Assembly: GCA_035628645.1 (NCBI GenBank)
Contig: DASPJL010000190.1
Span: forward strand, 1 to 53,550
Reading direction: 5' to 3'
Source: DASPJL01 sp035628645
GTDB lineage: Bacteria; Bacteroidota; Bacteroidia; Cytophagales; Cyclobacteriaceae
DNA: 53,550 nt
Shown: positions 33,513 to 42,224 of the stretch, piece after piece
How positions within the stretch are numbered: position 1 is the stretch's first letter
Layout of the letters: each line of letters opens with the position of its first letter
Made by a program: the position numbers and the translations under genes
Notes under the pieces: generated by a model
What the model was told of the DNA's origin: nothing
What the model saw: only the letters and a program-made list of their open reading frames with translations
Databases searched by the model: none

Positions 33513-36500
33513 ATGAAACATTTTTTGACCACACTTGTTATTCTATTGCTATTTTATTCTAAATCAAATGGACAGTTTTATGAAGTTTTTTCAAGTGATT
33601 ATTCGAACATCAATTCATGGAACTCCAATGAGGCATCCGAATGGGAGATAATTCCAAATAGCAATGTTGCCGGCGGGACAACCAATTCAAACACGTTGAA
33701 ATTAAATGCAGCAGCTAATACTTCTATCAATTATCTAAGTATTCAGAATACTGCTAATTGGGGTACAGAACAAACCTGGAGCTTCTGGATAGGAAGAGAT
33801 GGTTATGAAGCAACAACTTCAAATACTAGTTATGTTTGGTTGTATGCAGACAAAGCTGATTTTACTGATCCTTTAATTAGGGGTTACAGAATTAGATTAG
33901 GTGGTAATACAGGTGATGGTGAAGATATTATTCTAGAATATGTAAACGGGACGATTATTTCACCAGTAATAAAAGACAATAATGTTGTTCCAGTAGATTT
34001 TGTTAATTACGGATTAACAGTATTCATCAACAGATCGTCAAATAGTGAATGGACAATTTATACTTCTGTCAGTCCGGTAGAAGATAGTAGTGGAGTCAAT
34101 GCCAATTCAGATCCTTTAATCGAAAGTACCATTAGCAGAAATCTGAATGGTGAGCCAAAATTTGACAATTCTGTTACAAATTTTAGCAATGGGTATTTCG
34201 GATTTATGGCAAAGTCTTCAGTTGATCCAGTAGCAAGAAAGGCCGCAGAGTTTGATCAATTCAGCTTTAAATCTTTTGTTGACCATAAAGAATATACCTG
34301 GGTAGGAAGCACAAACAGTATTTATGGAGAGCCGACAAACTGGAACCCAAGCAGAATAGTCAAAAGAAATACAGATGTTCTGATTTTTAATTCCGAATCA
34401 ACTATTACTGAGGTGGAAAATGATATAGTAACCAGTCTTCTATTCAGAGATAATTGCAGTATCAATTTTACCACATCTGCTCCCGCAACAATTACTGCAA
34501 TAGGAACGGATGATTTAGGGCTTTCAATCGAAGCAGGATCCGTATTAAATATTTCAAGTGATCATTCCTTTACACTTTCCTTATCAAATAATGTTAAGGG
34601 CGAAATCAAAGGTGAAATTTCCTTTTCCGGTAATGTTGATCACCATTTTGTGGTTGAAGACCTCGAAGGGCTTTCTATTTTTGGCTCTTTTATTCAGGAT
34701 TGCAATGGAAATATTTTTGGTAATGGCACTACCGATCAACATAGAGTGGTTTTAAAAAAAGACGCTGAGTTCGTTTTTATAGATGGCGCTAGTCCTTTTG
34801 GAAATAATGCTGTACCTAAAGTTATATTTGAAGCAGGAAGTTGGTATAGGCATCAGTCAAATTCTGCATTCCCAACAGGTGGCTGCAAATACGCTAATTT
34901 TGAACTTAATTTAGATTTCCCTTCTTCTAATGTCACCATCGGCTTTCCAAACAATTCTCCAATGTCGATAAACAATTTACTCATTACCCAAGGCGGCTTA
35001 AGACTCTCTAATAGTACTGGACTTTTAACAATAAATATTCAGGAAAGTTTAAATGTTACTGCCAACGGAAGACTGGAAATGAACCTGGACAATAAGGGAA
35101 CTTCTGTTGTAAATCTTTCCGGAACTCTAGTCAACAACAGTATCAAGTGTACAGGAAAAATAATAATGGGAAATACTTCTTCCCTTAAAATATCACATGA
35201 TTACTCTTTGCAAAGTAATTTAACAATAGACAGTGTTGGCACGCTGACCTTAAATAGTGGAATGCTCAACCTGAACGGTTATTTGCTTTCCTTAGCAGAT
35301 CAATTCACCATACAGAAAATTCAAGGATCGCTTTCGGCCTCCGCAGAAAATAATCCTAATTTAAGGTATGAATATGGTGGTGAAGTTTTGACAGGGCCTA
35401 TCTTTACAGGTATTGAACTTCAGGATGAAATTGGAGATCTAATTATTAATAACCCAGGAGGAGTAATTATTTCAAAATCAGTTGCTTTGTCCGATTCTTT
35501 AATCCTGAACGAGGGGAAGGTGTTCTCCACGCCAGAACACTACATTACAATGAAGGTAAATTCAAAAGCAAAGGGTGCTTCTGATTTGAGCTTTGTAGCT
35601 GGCCCAATTGCCAAAGAAATCAATTCAACAGAAGAATTTATTTTTCCTATAGGACAGGGCGATTTTTTGAGACCTCTTGGGATTATTCCATCTTCATCAG
35701 ATCTTTCAACCTATCTGGCATCGTACAATGATACCCCACCCCAAAGCTATAATGACCCTGACGCGGTCGAAACGCCGTTGAAGTCCATCAGCGAAACTGA
35801 ATTTTGGAACCTGGAAAGAATAACCGGAACAGCAAATACCAAAGCAAAATTATTCTGGAATGAAAGAAGCGGTATCAGCGTCATTGATCCACTCGATTTT
35901 GCTCTACGGGTGGCAAGACTAAATGAGGAAGTTTGGCAGGACAAAGGTGCATCTGATCATTTCATGGAAAGTCAAAACAATGGGTATTTAGCTTCGGAAG
36001 AATTAACAGATGCGCTTAATATTATCACCTTAGGCTCTGATGATGAAAGTACAACTTTCCCCGTTACCTTGTTAAATTTTGCAGGGAAATATGAAAACAA
36101 CAAAGTCACACTTTCATGGGAAACTGTATTGGAAATCAATAATAAGGGATTCGAAGTTCAGAAATCTATTAATGGTATAGACTTTATCCAAATTGGATTT
36201 GTTCCTGCTTCCACCAGCACAGATTTGAGAAAAACATATTCTTTTGAAGATCATGAATCTAAAACCTCTACTTACTATAGATTAAAACAGTTGGATCATA
36301 ATGGGGAATTTGATTTCAGCAAGATTGTAATTGTGAACATTTTCAACGAGTCATTAAAAAACGACCAAGTTAGCCCCAATCCTTTTCGTGATCAATTCGA
36401 ATTGGAGTTGGTCAAGCCTGATAATTTATCTATTAAAGTAGAAATTAAGAATACACAAGGAATCAGCCTTATTAGTTTTACCGGATCCTTGAATGAGATA

Positions 36501-36605
36501 AATAAAGAACTTAACGGTTACATGAAAACACTGCCTTCAGAAATGTATTATTTTACCATTATAAATAAAAGCAGGATAAGTACTATTAAGGTTATAAAAG
36601 AATGA
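33513..36605 (+). CDS. Large secreted protein with T9SS type A sorting domain
   Basis: About 1030 residues from the ATG at 33513 (a TTG six bases earlier is less likely), with signal peptide MKHFLTTLVILLLFYSKSNG. The first about 240 residues look like a jelly-roll or LamG-type adhesive domain. Then comes a long region of short beta-strand repeats rich in Asn, Ser and Ile, suggestive of a beta-helix or autotransporter-like stalk. A fibronectin-like segment follows near 850-940 (LTLSWETVLEINNKGFEVQK-type). The end is a sorting domain (VSPNPFRDQFELELV to IKVIKE). It is probably a cell-surface or released adhesin or structural protein. Confidence 0.85.
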   Translation: MKHFLTTLVILLLFYSKSNGQFYEVFSSDYSNINSWNSNEASEWEIIPNSNVAGGTTNSNTLKLNAAANTSINYLSIQNTANWGTEQTWSFWIGRDGYEATTSNTSYVWLYADKADFTDPLIRGYRIRLGGNTGDGEDIILEYVNGTIISPVIKDNNVVPVDFVNYGLTVFINRSSNSEWTIYTSVSPVEDSSGVNANSDPLIESTISRNLNGEPKFDNSVTNFSNGYFGFMAKSSVDPVARKAAEFDQFSFKSFVDHKEYTWVGSTNSIYGEPTNWNPSRIVKRNTDVLIFNSESTITEVENDIVTSLLFRDNCSINFTTSAPATITAIGTDDLGLSIEAGSVLNISSDHSFTLSLSNNVKGEIKGEISFSGNVDHHFVVEDLEGLSIFGSFIQDCNGNIFGNGTTDQHRVVLKKDAEFVFIDGASPFGNNAVPKVIFEAGSWYRHQSNSAFPTGGCKYANFELNLDFPSSNVTIGFPNNSPMSINNLLITQGGLRLSNSTGLLTINIQESLNVTANGRLEMNLDNKGTSVVNLSGTLVNNSIKCTGKIIMGNTSSLKISHDYSLQSNLTIDSVGTLTLNSGMLNLNGYLLSLADQFTIQKIQGSLSASAENNPNLRYEYGGEVLTGPIFTGIELQDEIGDLIINNPGGVIISKSVALSDSLILNEGKVFSTPEHYITMKVNSKAKGASDLSFVAGPIAKEINSTEEFIFPIGQGDFLRPLGIIPSSSDLSTYLASYNDTPPQSYNDPDAVETPLKSISETEFWNLERITGTANTKAKLFWNERSGISVIDPLDFALRVARLNEEVWQDKGASDHFMESQNNGYLASEELTDALNIITLGSDDESTTFPVTLLNFAGKYENNKVTLSWETVLEINNKGFEVQKSINGIDFIQIGFVPASTSTDLRKTYSFEDHESKTSTYYRLKQLDHNGEFDFSKIVIVNIFNESLKNDQVSPNPFRDQFELELVKPDNLSIKVEIKNTQGISLISFTGSLNEINKELNGYMKTLPSEMYYFTIINKSRISTIKVIKE

Positions 36606-36799
36606 AACTTTAGGTTACTACTCAGGTGGATGCAAAAAATTAACAGGAAGACATTTTATGATTGTAAACAAGGCAAATGAGATTAGTAAATTGATAAATG
36701 ATTATCTGTTGGAAGCACCTAATCCATATAGTAATTATCCTGTTTAAATTTCACCTTTTACATATAAGCGGTTAGTTTGCATAAAATTTCATTAATTCT

Positions 36800-38125
36800 A
36801 TGCTTGATTATCAGTTTAGTCAATATGCTTCCTCATCCATTCTTCCCTCACCGGTAAACATTATGATGAGTGAAATGGCGTCCAGTTTTAGGCCGGAAAT
36901 GGATATTAATTTGGGCGCAGGGTATGTCAATGAAAGAACTATTCCAAGGCAAATAATTAAAGAAGCATTAGAGGAGGTGATTTCCAATCCTTCAAAATAT
37001 AAACACCCATTTAACTATGGAGGCTCAAAAGGAACGAATAATTTAAGAGAATCAATATTAAATTTTTACTTAAATAAAAATATTGGAACACTAACTAAAT
37101 CAGAACTTTCTGAATTAGAAATAATCATTGGAACCAATGGCGCCACCAGCATTCTAGAAGCCATAAGTGAAATTCTAAAAAAAGGAATAGTCATTACTGC
37201 TGATCCGGTCTATTATATTTACGGAGAATATCTTCAAAGAAAGGGGTTTGATTTATTAACCATTCCTGAAGATGAACATGGTATTCAAACAGATTTAATT
37301 AGGGAGGCGATTGAAGAATTGGAGGAAAGGGTAAAAGACATTTCTTTTTTCTATATCGTAACTGTAAATAACCCCACCACCACAATTATCTCAAATGAAA
37401 GGAAAAAGGAAATTGTAGACATAGCAACACATCTTAGTAAAAAGTTGGGAAGAATTATACCTGTATTTTTTGACAAAGCTTATGAAGAAATAATTCACGA
37501 TCAGAAAGTGGAGAAACCAATCTCAGGCCTTAGATGGAATGAACTGGCAAATGTTTTTGAAATAGGAACTCTTTCAAAAATTCTTGCTCCTGCATTCAGA
37601 ATTGGTTATATCCTTGGAAAAAAATGCCCCTTTCTGGATGTGCTTCTTCAAAGAAATAATGATGTGGGCTTTAGCGCTTCTGTTATTAATCAGGAAATGG
37701 CGAGTTATATTCTTGATCATCATATCAACGAGCAATTATTTAGAGTAAACAGCGAATATGCAGAAAAAGCAAGGAAAATAGAGGTCGTTATTCACTCACT
37801 TCTTGGAAATGAAATTGAAAAATATTCAGGCGGAAAAGCAGGCTTTTACTTTTATTTAACTTTTAAAAATACACGCACAGAACCAGGGTCGCCGTTTTTC
37901 AATTTTCTTTCACGAAAAACAGGAATTGAAGCCCTTGATGGCAAAGAAAACAAAAAACCATTAATTGTTTATTTACCAGGATCTTACTGTGTTAATCCTA
38001 AAGGAAAACTAAAAGAAGAGGGGAGAAGGCAGCTTCGGTTGTCCTATGGATTTGAAGAGACAGAACAGGTTTTGAAAGGAATAAAGTTTATGGCTGACGC
38101 AATAGACTATGCGTCTAGAAATTAA
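36800..38125 (+). CDS. Fold-type I PLP aminotransferase (class I/II)
   Basis: A 441-residue aminotransferase of the 2-aminoadipate/MocR-catalytic-domain type but lacking a GntR DNA-binding domain. Motifs are GTNGATSILEA near residue 115, TVNNPTTTIIS, the pyridoxal-binding Asp in FFDKAYEE, and the Schiff-base lysine in GTLSKILAPAFRIGYILG. The C-terminal Arg block is RRQLRLSYGFE. The substrate is uncertain; aromatic or aminoadipate-like acids are typical. The uracil-DNA glycosylase-like gene follows 29 nt downstream. Confidence 0.85.
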   Translation: MLDYQFSQYASSSILPSPVNIMMSEMASSFRPEMDINLGAGYVNERTIPRQIIKEALEEVISNPSKYKHPFNYGGSKGTNNLRESILNFYLNKNIGTLTKSELSELEIIIGTNGATSILEAISEILKKGIVITADPVYYIYGEYLQRKGFDLLTIPEDEHGIQTDLIREAIEELEERVKDISFFYIVTVNNPTTTIISNERKKEIVDIATHLSKKLGRIIPVFFDKAYEEIIHDQKVEKPISGLRWNELANVFEIGTLSKILAPAFRIGYILGKKCPFLDVLLQRNNDVGFSASVINQEMASYILDHHINEQLFRVNSEYAEKARKIEVVIHSLLGNEIEKYSGGKAGFYFYLTFKNTRTEPGSPFFNFLSRKTGIEALDGKENKKPLIVYLPGSYCVNPKGKLKEEGRRQLRLSYGFEETEQVLKGIKFMADAIDYASRN

Positions 38126-38154
38126 AGGAATTATTAATAATCAAAAAATATAAA

Positions 38155-38820
38155 GTGACCTTCGCAACTTCTATTTTAAATTTTTTCGACAAACTAAATG
38201 CTCCCGTTTTTTCGAATGGAATTGAAATAATCAATCCCTATCCGGATAAAGAAGTAAAGGCGGTAGTTCGTTCTTTTTATAATAAATATTTTAATGACAA
38301 CAATCCACGGGTGTTTATAATAGGCATAAACCCTGGCAGATTTGGTGGTGGAATAACCGGAATTTCTTTTACAGACCCGGTAGCTTTAAAAGAATTCTGC
38401 GGAATTGAAAATAATTTAGGCGATAAAAAGGAATTGTCAAGCAGGTTTATCTATGAGATGATCAATGCTTACGGAGGACCAGAAGCCTTTAACAAAAAAT
38501 TCTACTTAACTGCCTTGTATCCATTAGCCATAGTCAATAATGGTAAAAATTACAATTTCTATGACGACCCAAAGTTATATGCGGCACTTAAATCTTTTAT
38601 GATTTCCTATCTCCAGGATCAGATTAAGGCAGGTGCAAAAAAAGATATCGCAATTTGTCTGGGCAAGAAGAACTATACTTTTGTAGATAAAATAAATAAG
38701 GAATATGGCTTTTTTAGGGAATTAAAAATGCTCGAACATCCCAGATACATTATGCAATACAAGCTAAAGAGCTTGCCAGATTATATCGAAAAGTACATAA
38801 AAGTCTTAGACGCTTGTTAA
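38155..38820 (+). CDS. SMUG2-like uracil-DNA glycosylase-family protein (GTG start)
   Basis: A 221-residue protein resembling the DUF4918/SMUG2 branch of the uracil-DNA glycosylase superfamily, which removes uracil or oxidised pyrimidines from DNA. The active-site motif is RVFIIGINPGRFGGGITGIS, comparable to the GMNPGPFG motif of SMUG1; the second motif is MLEHPRYIMQY, where HPR replaces the usual HPS. The start is GTG at 38155: a stop codon lies immediately upstream (38151-38153) and no ATG occurs near the N-terminus. It may be cotranscribed with the aminotransferase gene. Confidence 0.72.
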   Translation: MTFATSILNFFDKLNAPVFSNGIEIINPYPDKEVKAVVRSFYNKYFNDNNPRVFIIGINPGRFGGGITGISFTDPVALKEFCGIENNLGDKKELSSRFIYEMINAYGGPEAFNKKFYLTALYPLAIVNNGKNYNFYDDPKLYAALKSFMISYLQDQIKAGAKKDIAICLGKKNYTFVDKINKEYGFFRELKMLEHPRYIMQYKLKSLPDYIEKYIKVLDAC

Positions 38821-38845
38821 GAAAAATCCTTAAAAACTTATAAAA

Positions 38846-38883
38846 CTGCTAGGGTTGTTAGGTTTTGAAACCTAACAGGTTTC
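38846..38883. repeat. Palindromic repeat of the TTAGGTTT...AAACCTAA type
   Basis: A perfect 9-bp stem GTTAGGTTT/AAACCTAAC with a 2-nt loop (38857-38876) is flanked by CTGCTAGGGTT and AGGTTTC. The form agrees with my memory of dispersed intergenic palindromes in Bacteroidota genomes. It lies after the glycosylase gene and could also act as a weak terminator. Confidence 0.6.
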
Positions 38884-38921
38884 TTACAAACATATATTAT
38901 CTGGTATTCTCTCACTTCCAT

Positions 38922-39116
38922 CTATGATCTTCCAGCCTCCTTTTCATTTTCCTCTCTGATTCTCTCTACATTATGCTTTTTCTTTCCATCGTTATTGGAC
39001 TGTTCCAGGGGAAAGATTTCTTGGGCAGGAAAGGGTGTCTCAATCCTTTCAGTGGGTGATTGCTCTTTTTTTTCGGAAGAACTGCCTGGTCTTTTTTCTT
39101 TCTCATTCGTTTCCAT
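38922..39116 (-). CDS. Possible small charged disordered protein
   Basis: A 64-residue frame rich in Glu, Lys, Ser and Pro, starting METNEKEKRPGSSSEKKEQS, with no hydrophobic core. It is divergent from the cytochrome P450 gene with 60 nt between the starts. Codon use and acidic-basic alternation look like a real small protein of the kind common in Bacteroidota, but nothing else supports it. No function can be inferred. Confidence 0.4.
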   Translation of the reverse strand: METNEKEKRPGSSSEKKEQSPTERIETPFPAQEIFPLEQSNNDGKKKHNVERIREENEKEAGRS

Positions 39117-39176
39117 TGATAGTAATTTTTGTTGTACATTTTTGTAACGAAATTTAATGTAAGAAGATAATTTACT

Positions 39177-40547
39177 ATGGCGGATATTAAATCAGATGAC
39201 AAAACTTATACTCCAATACCAAAAATCCCCTCTGCACATTGGCTGCTGAAAAACTTCACGAAACTTGCTTCCGACCCACTTAATTTCATGGCTGATTCCA
39301 GCGAGAAATATGGTGGATTGGTAGAGTTGAACATTTCACCCTGGGTAGGTGTGTATTTGGTAACCGATCCTGATATTATAAAATCTGTGTTGGTGGACAA
39401 TCAGAAAAGTTATAAGAAGAGTTTTGCCTACGAGTTTTTAAGGTACGCATTGGGCAATGGGTTGCTGACTAATGAAGGGGAGTCCTGGCTAAATCAAAGA
39501 CGGATTATACAGCCCGGATTTCATAGGGAAAGGCTGGCATCATTAGCCGAAGGGATGGTAGAAAATATAAATAAAATGATAGAACGTTGGGAAAGATATA
39601 GAAAAAAAGAAAATCCTATAAACATAGCTGCGGAATTTATGCAATTGACAACAGAAATTGCAGCCAAAGCGCTTTTTAGTCATGATATTGGGGATAGTAG
39701 AGACAAAATCACAGAATATATAACCATCATCAATGAATTTATAATGGGGACTTTATCCACTCCATTTAGAATTCCTTTATGGGTGCCTACAAAAGAAAAT
39801 CTTCAATTTAAAAAGGCATTAAAAGATTTAGATGGGATTATATATAGTTTAATTGAATCAAGAAGAAAATCGACAGATAAATATATGGACTTATTAACCA
39901 TGTTGATTGAAGCACAAGATGAAGAAACAGGGGAGAAGATGAATGACCTTCAACTAAGAGATGAAGTGGTGACTTTATTTTTGGCCGGTTCTGAAACATC
40001 CTCCAATGCCCTTGCCTGGACTGCTTATTTGCTGGAACAGCATCCTGAAATAAGAAAAAATATGTATGAGGAAATAGCACAGGAAATAGGCGGAGATAAA
40101 CCAAATGCTGAAAACATCTTAAAATTAAAATATACTTCTATGGTGATCCATGAATCGATGAGACTGTATCCTCCTGCCTGGGTTATCGGAAGACAGCCTG
40201 TTAAAGATGTAATTATAGATGGAAACCGTATTAAAAAAGGCTCTCAATTTTATATCAGCAATTTTGTAATGCACCGGCACAAAATTTTTTGGGATGAGCC
40301 AGAGAAATTTGATCCTTCAAGGTTTGCTGCAGATAAAATTAAACAGCGGCACAAATTTGCTTATTTTCCTTTCGGCGCAGGACCTCGTTTTTGTATTGGT
40401 AATAATTTTGCCATTATGGAAATTACAATTGCGTTGGTCTTGTTGGCACAAAATAACTTTACGATGAGGCTTGCAGACCAAAAGGTGGCGATGGAGCCTT
40501 TGGTCACTTTAAGGCCTAAAAATGGATTGTGGATGTATTTGGATTAG
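39177..40547 (+). CDS. Cytochrome P450
   Basis: A 456-residue soluble P450 monooxygenase. The I-helix oxygen-binding motif is LFLAGSETSSNAL, the K-helix ExxR is ESMR (near Glu326), and the heme loop is FPFGAGPRFCIGNNFA with Cys406 as the iron ligand. There is no membrane anchor. The sequence resembles the CYP102/CYP4-like fatty-acid hydroxylase branch rather than terpene-specific P450s, but the substrate is not readable. No ferredoxin or reductase gene is adjacent, so it must use a partner from elsewhere. Confidence 0.93.
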   Translation: MADIKSDDKTYTPIPKIPSAHWLLKNFTKLASDPLNFMADSSEKYGGLVELNISPWVGVYLVTDPDIIKSVLVDNQKSYKKSFAYEFLRYALGNGLLTNEGESWLNQRRIIQPGFHRERLASLAEGMVENINKMIERWERYRKKENPINIAAEFMQLTTEIAAKALFSHDIGDSRDKITEYITIINEFIMGTLSTPFRIPLWVPTKENLQFKKALKDLDGIIYSLIESRRKSTDKYMDLLTMLIEAQDEETGEKMNDLQLRDEVVTLFLAGSETSSNALAWTAYLLEQHPEIRKNMYEEIAQEIGGDKPNAENILKLKYTSMVIHESMRLYPPAWVIGRQPVKDVIIDGNRIKKGSQFYISNFVMHRHKIFWDEPEKFDPSRFAADKIKQRHKFAYFPFGAGPRFCIGNNFAIMEITIALVLLAQNNFTMRLADQKVAMEPLVTLRPKNGLWMYLD

Positions 40548-41046
40548 AAGAGGAGGGAAGATGGGAGTTGGAACTTAAGCTAGGATGACGCACTCTTACT
40601 TCATTTAAAGGATTGTCTTCGCTAACACTTCTTTCTTCGGCCAATCAGCAAAGTTGGGGGAATAAATGGTTCAGATAATAAATAAGATGGACAGTTAAAA
40701 CAATCAGGTTTGTTTCTTCTGACCGTTTTAACAATCCAGATTTTGTATTATTCTAATTTTTAAGCCGCCTTCCTATCATTTTGTTCCTTCGCTGTAGGTT
40801 CGCTATAGGTTCGATGGAGGTTCGATGCAGGTATATTTGGTATTATTTTAAGATGGGCTAAGTGGGGATTTGCCCAACTTTTTGTTTCCAAGCCTTTTGA
40901 ACGTTTAAACTCCTATTCCCTCAGAAGCTCCAATAATCCCTTTCTTCCTTCTTATTCTTCCTACTTCCAACTCTTAAAAAAATAATTAACGGATACCTAT
41001 AAGTTTTTTTAAACTCTCCTTATCTTTAAACTTTAAATCTATTGTT
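40548..41046. other. Intergenic region carrying an 11-nt tandem repeat
   Basis: About 500 nt with no convincing gene lie between the P450 gene and a small membrane protein gene. The region is C/T-rich in patches (for example near 40930-40975). Apart from the tandem repeat at 40792-40835 I see no recognisable structure. Confidence 0.5.
40792..40835. repeat. Four-copy 11-nt tandem repeat
   Basis: The units are CTGTAGGTTCG, CTATAGGTTCG, ATGGAGGTTCG and ATGCAGGTATA, each 11 nt. AGGTTCG is conserved in the first three and AGGT in the last. The preceding TTGTTCCTTCG may be a decayed unit. The period is close to one helical turn of DNA. Confidence 0.75.
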
Positions 41047-41409
41047 ATGAAGGCAACATTTGAAAACTCGCCCTTAATCAAATATTGTTTAAACAAGCCC
41101 ATCACACTTACATTTTTTTTGGTGGCATTGTTTGTAACGATGCTCTCCGTTGACCAGTCCATAAACAACTACAAAACTGTAAATGAAAAAAACAGCAGTT
41201 TTCATCTCAGCCATTTAAATACAAACTATGTGGCCTGGAGCTCAACCAATCCGAGCATTATTTCTCAATTTAAAGGAGTAACAATTGAATCTGACAGCAC
41301 ACCTGACCTGGCATATTTTGCAAGCTTTAAAACTTCTGCACGAAGCTTGATCCATTATGCTGAGCTTCAGTTGAGATTAATAAAAAGAGCCGTCAACTTT
41401 GTTTTATAA
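41047..41409 (+). CDS. Small single-pass membrane protein, hypothetical
   Basis: A 120-residue protein with one membrane helix near the N-terminus (about residues 18-34, PITLTFFLVALFVTMLSV) after a short basic leader, so probably a signal anchor with the rest outside the cytoplasm. The remainder is polar with a mixed Ser/Asn region and an amphipathic C-terminal helix. No family is recognised. It is followed by a good terminator, which supports it as a real gene. Confidence 0.55.
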   Translation: MKATFENSPLIKYCLNKPITLTFFLVALFVTMLSVDQSINNYKTVNEKNSSFHLSHLNTNYVAWSSTNPSIISQFKGVTIESDSTPDLAYFASFKTSARSLIHYAELQLRLIKRAVNFVL

Positions 41410-41437
41410 TTTGCTGATTCAGTGATCTACAGATGCC

Positions 41438-41466
41438 ATATTAAGAATGCTGACCATTCTTAATAT
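41438..41466 (+). terminator. Intrinsic terminator
   Basis: ATATTAAGAATG pairs perfectly with CATTCTTAATAT around a 5-nt loop, followed by TTTCTCGTTTTC. It lies 29 nt after the small membrane protein gene. Confidence 0.75.
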
Positions 41467-41501
41467 TTTCTCGTTTTCATCGCGTCCCCGTGGTTATTCG
41501 A

Positions 41502-41969
41502 TCAATAAACTTCCAGGATTTTATACTTTTTATCTCTGAAATTAAAAGTTTCTCCCTTTCTTTTTCCTCCCATTTCTTTATATAACGGTGTAGATGTAGA
41601 GATGGCAAAATACTTCTTACCCTCCACGGTGAGTTCACCTAAACTGATCGAGATAAAAAATTTCTGGGTATCTGTAACTACTAATGAACCTAAAGCGATA
41701 GCTTCACTGTCTTTAGTTAAATCTATCTTTCTTAATTGATTAAAGGAATTAATAGCTTCTTCAACTTGTCGGGCAAACATGTCCCTGTCCATGTAAAGCT
41801 GAGATTTAAACGACTCATAATTTTCTTCCAAAGAACCTTCTTCCTCGTTGGCGCTCTCCTGGGCCTGCTTCATTGCTTCTTTTGCTGTTTCAACAAGTCT
41901 GGTTTGAATAGCAAAACATTCAGCTAATAATTGTTTTTTTGTTTCAAGATATTCAGCAATTAATTCCAT
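41502..41969 (-). CDS. GreA/GreB-family-like protein
   Basis: A 155-residue protein with an N-terminal helical coil (about 1-75) and a C-terminal FKBP-like domain of the Gre factors (IALGSLVVTDTQKFFISISL, then STPLYKEMGGKRKGETFNF). True Gre factors insert their coil into RNA polymerase to rescue backtracked complexes using two acidic residues at the tip. Here the tip region is ANEEEGSLEENYES, acidic but not an obvious match. It is best called Gre-like. A short dyad (TTTAAAG/CTTTAAA, 41985-42002) lies just upstream of the start. Confidence 0.7.
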   Translation of the reverse strand: MELIAEYLETKKQLLAECFAIQTRLVETAKEAMKQAQESANEEEGSLEENYESFKSQLYMDRDMFARQVEEAINSFNQLRKIDLTKDSEAIALGSLVVTDTQKFFISISLGELTVEGKKYFAISTSTPLYKEMGGKRKGETFNFRDKKYKILEVY

Positions 41970-42224
41970 AACACGATCTTTTAATTTAAAGTAAACTTTA
42001 AAAAATATATTGGCCTTACGATTGATTTTGATATAATCCTCCTACACGCATCAAATACATGTAGGTTATTTAAATTTTAAACTTAACTGCATTGATATCA
42101 AAATAAGCACTCAATTAAGTATATTTTAAATCACCAAAAATTATATAAACTACATAAAGCTTTGAAAGAATTTTCTAACGGAGGAGGGAATTAAAAGATT
42201 CCTATTTTGGGAAAATTTCGGATT

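Noticed and set aside
36658..36747. A 29-codon frame (MIVNKANEISKLINDYLL and onward) between the T9SS cargo gene and the aminotransferase gene
   Set aside because: It is short, has no terminator or promoter of its own and no recognised family. It may be a real peptide or a gene remnant but cannot be supported.
40986..41168. A 60-residue minus-strand frame overlapping the small membrane protein gene
   Set aside because: It lies antisense to a frame with a clear membrane helix and downstream terminator. Its own translation lacks any structured feature.
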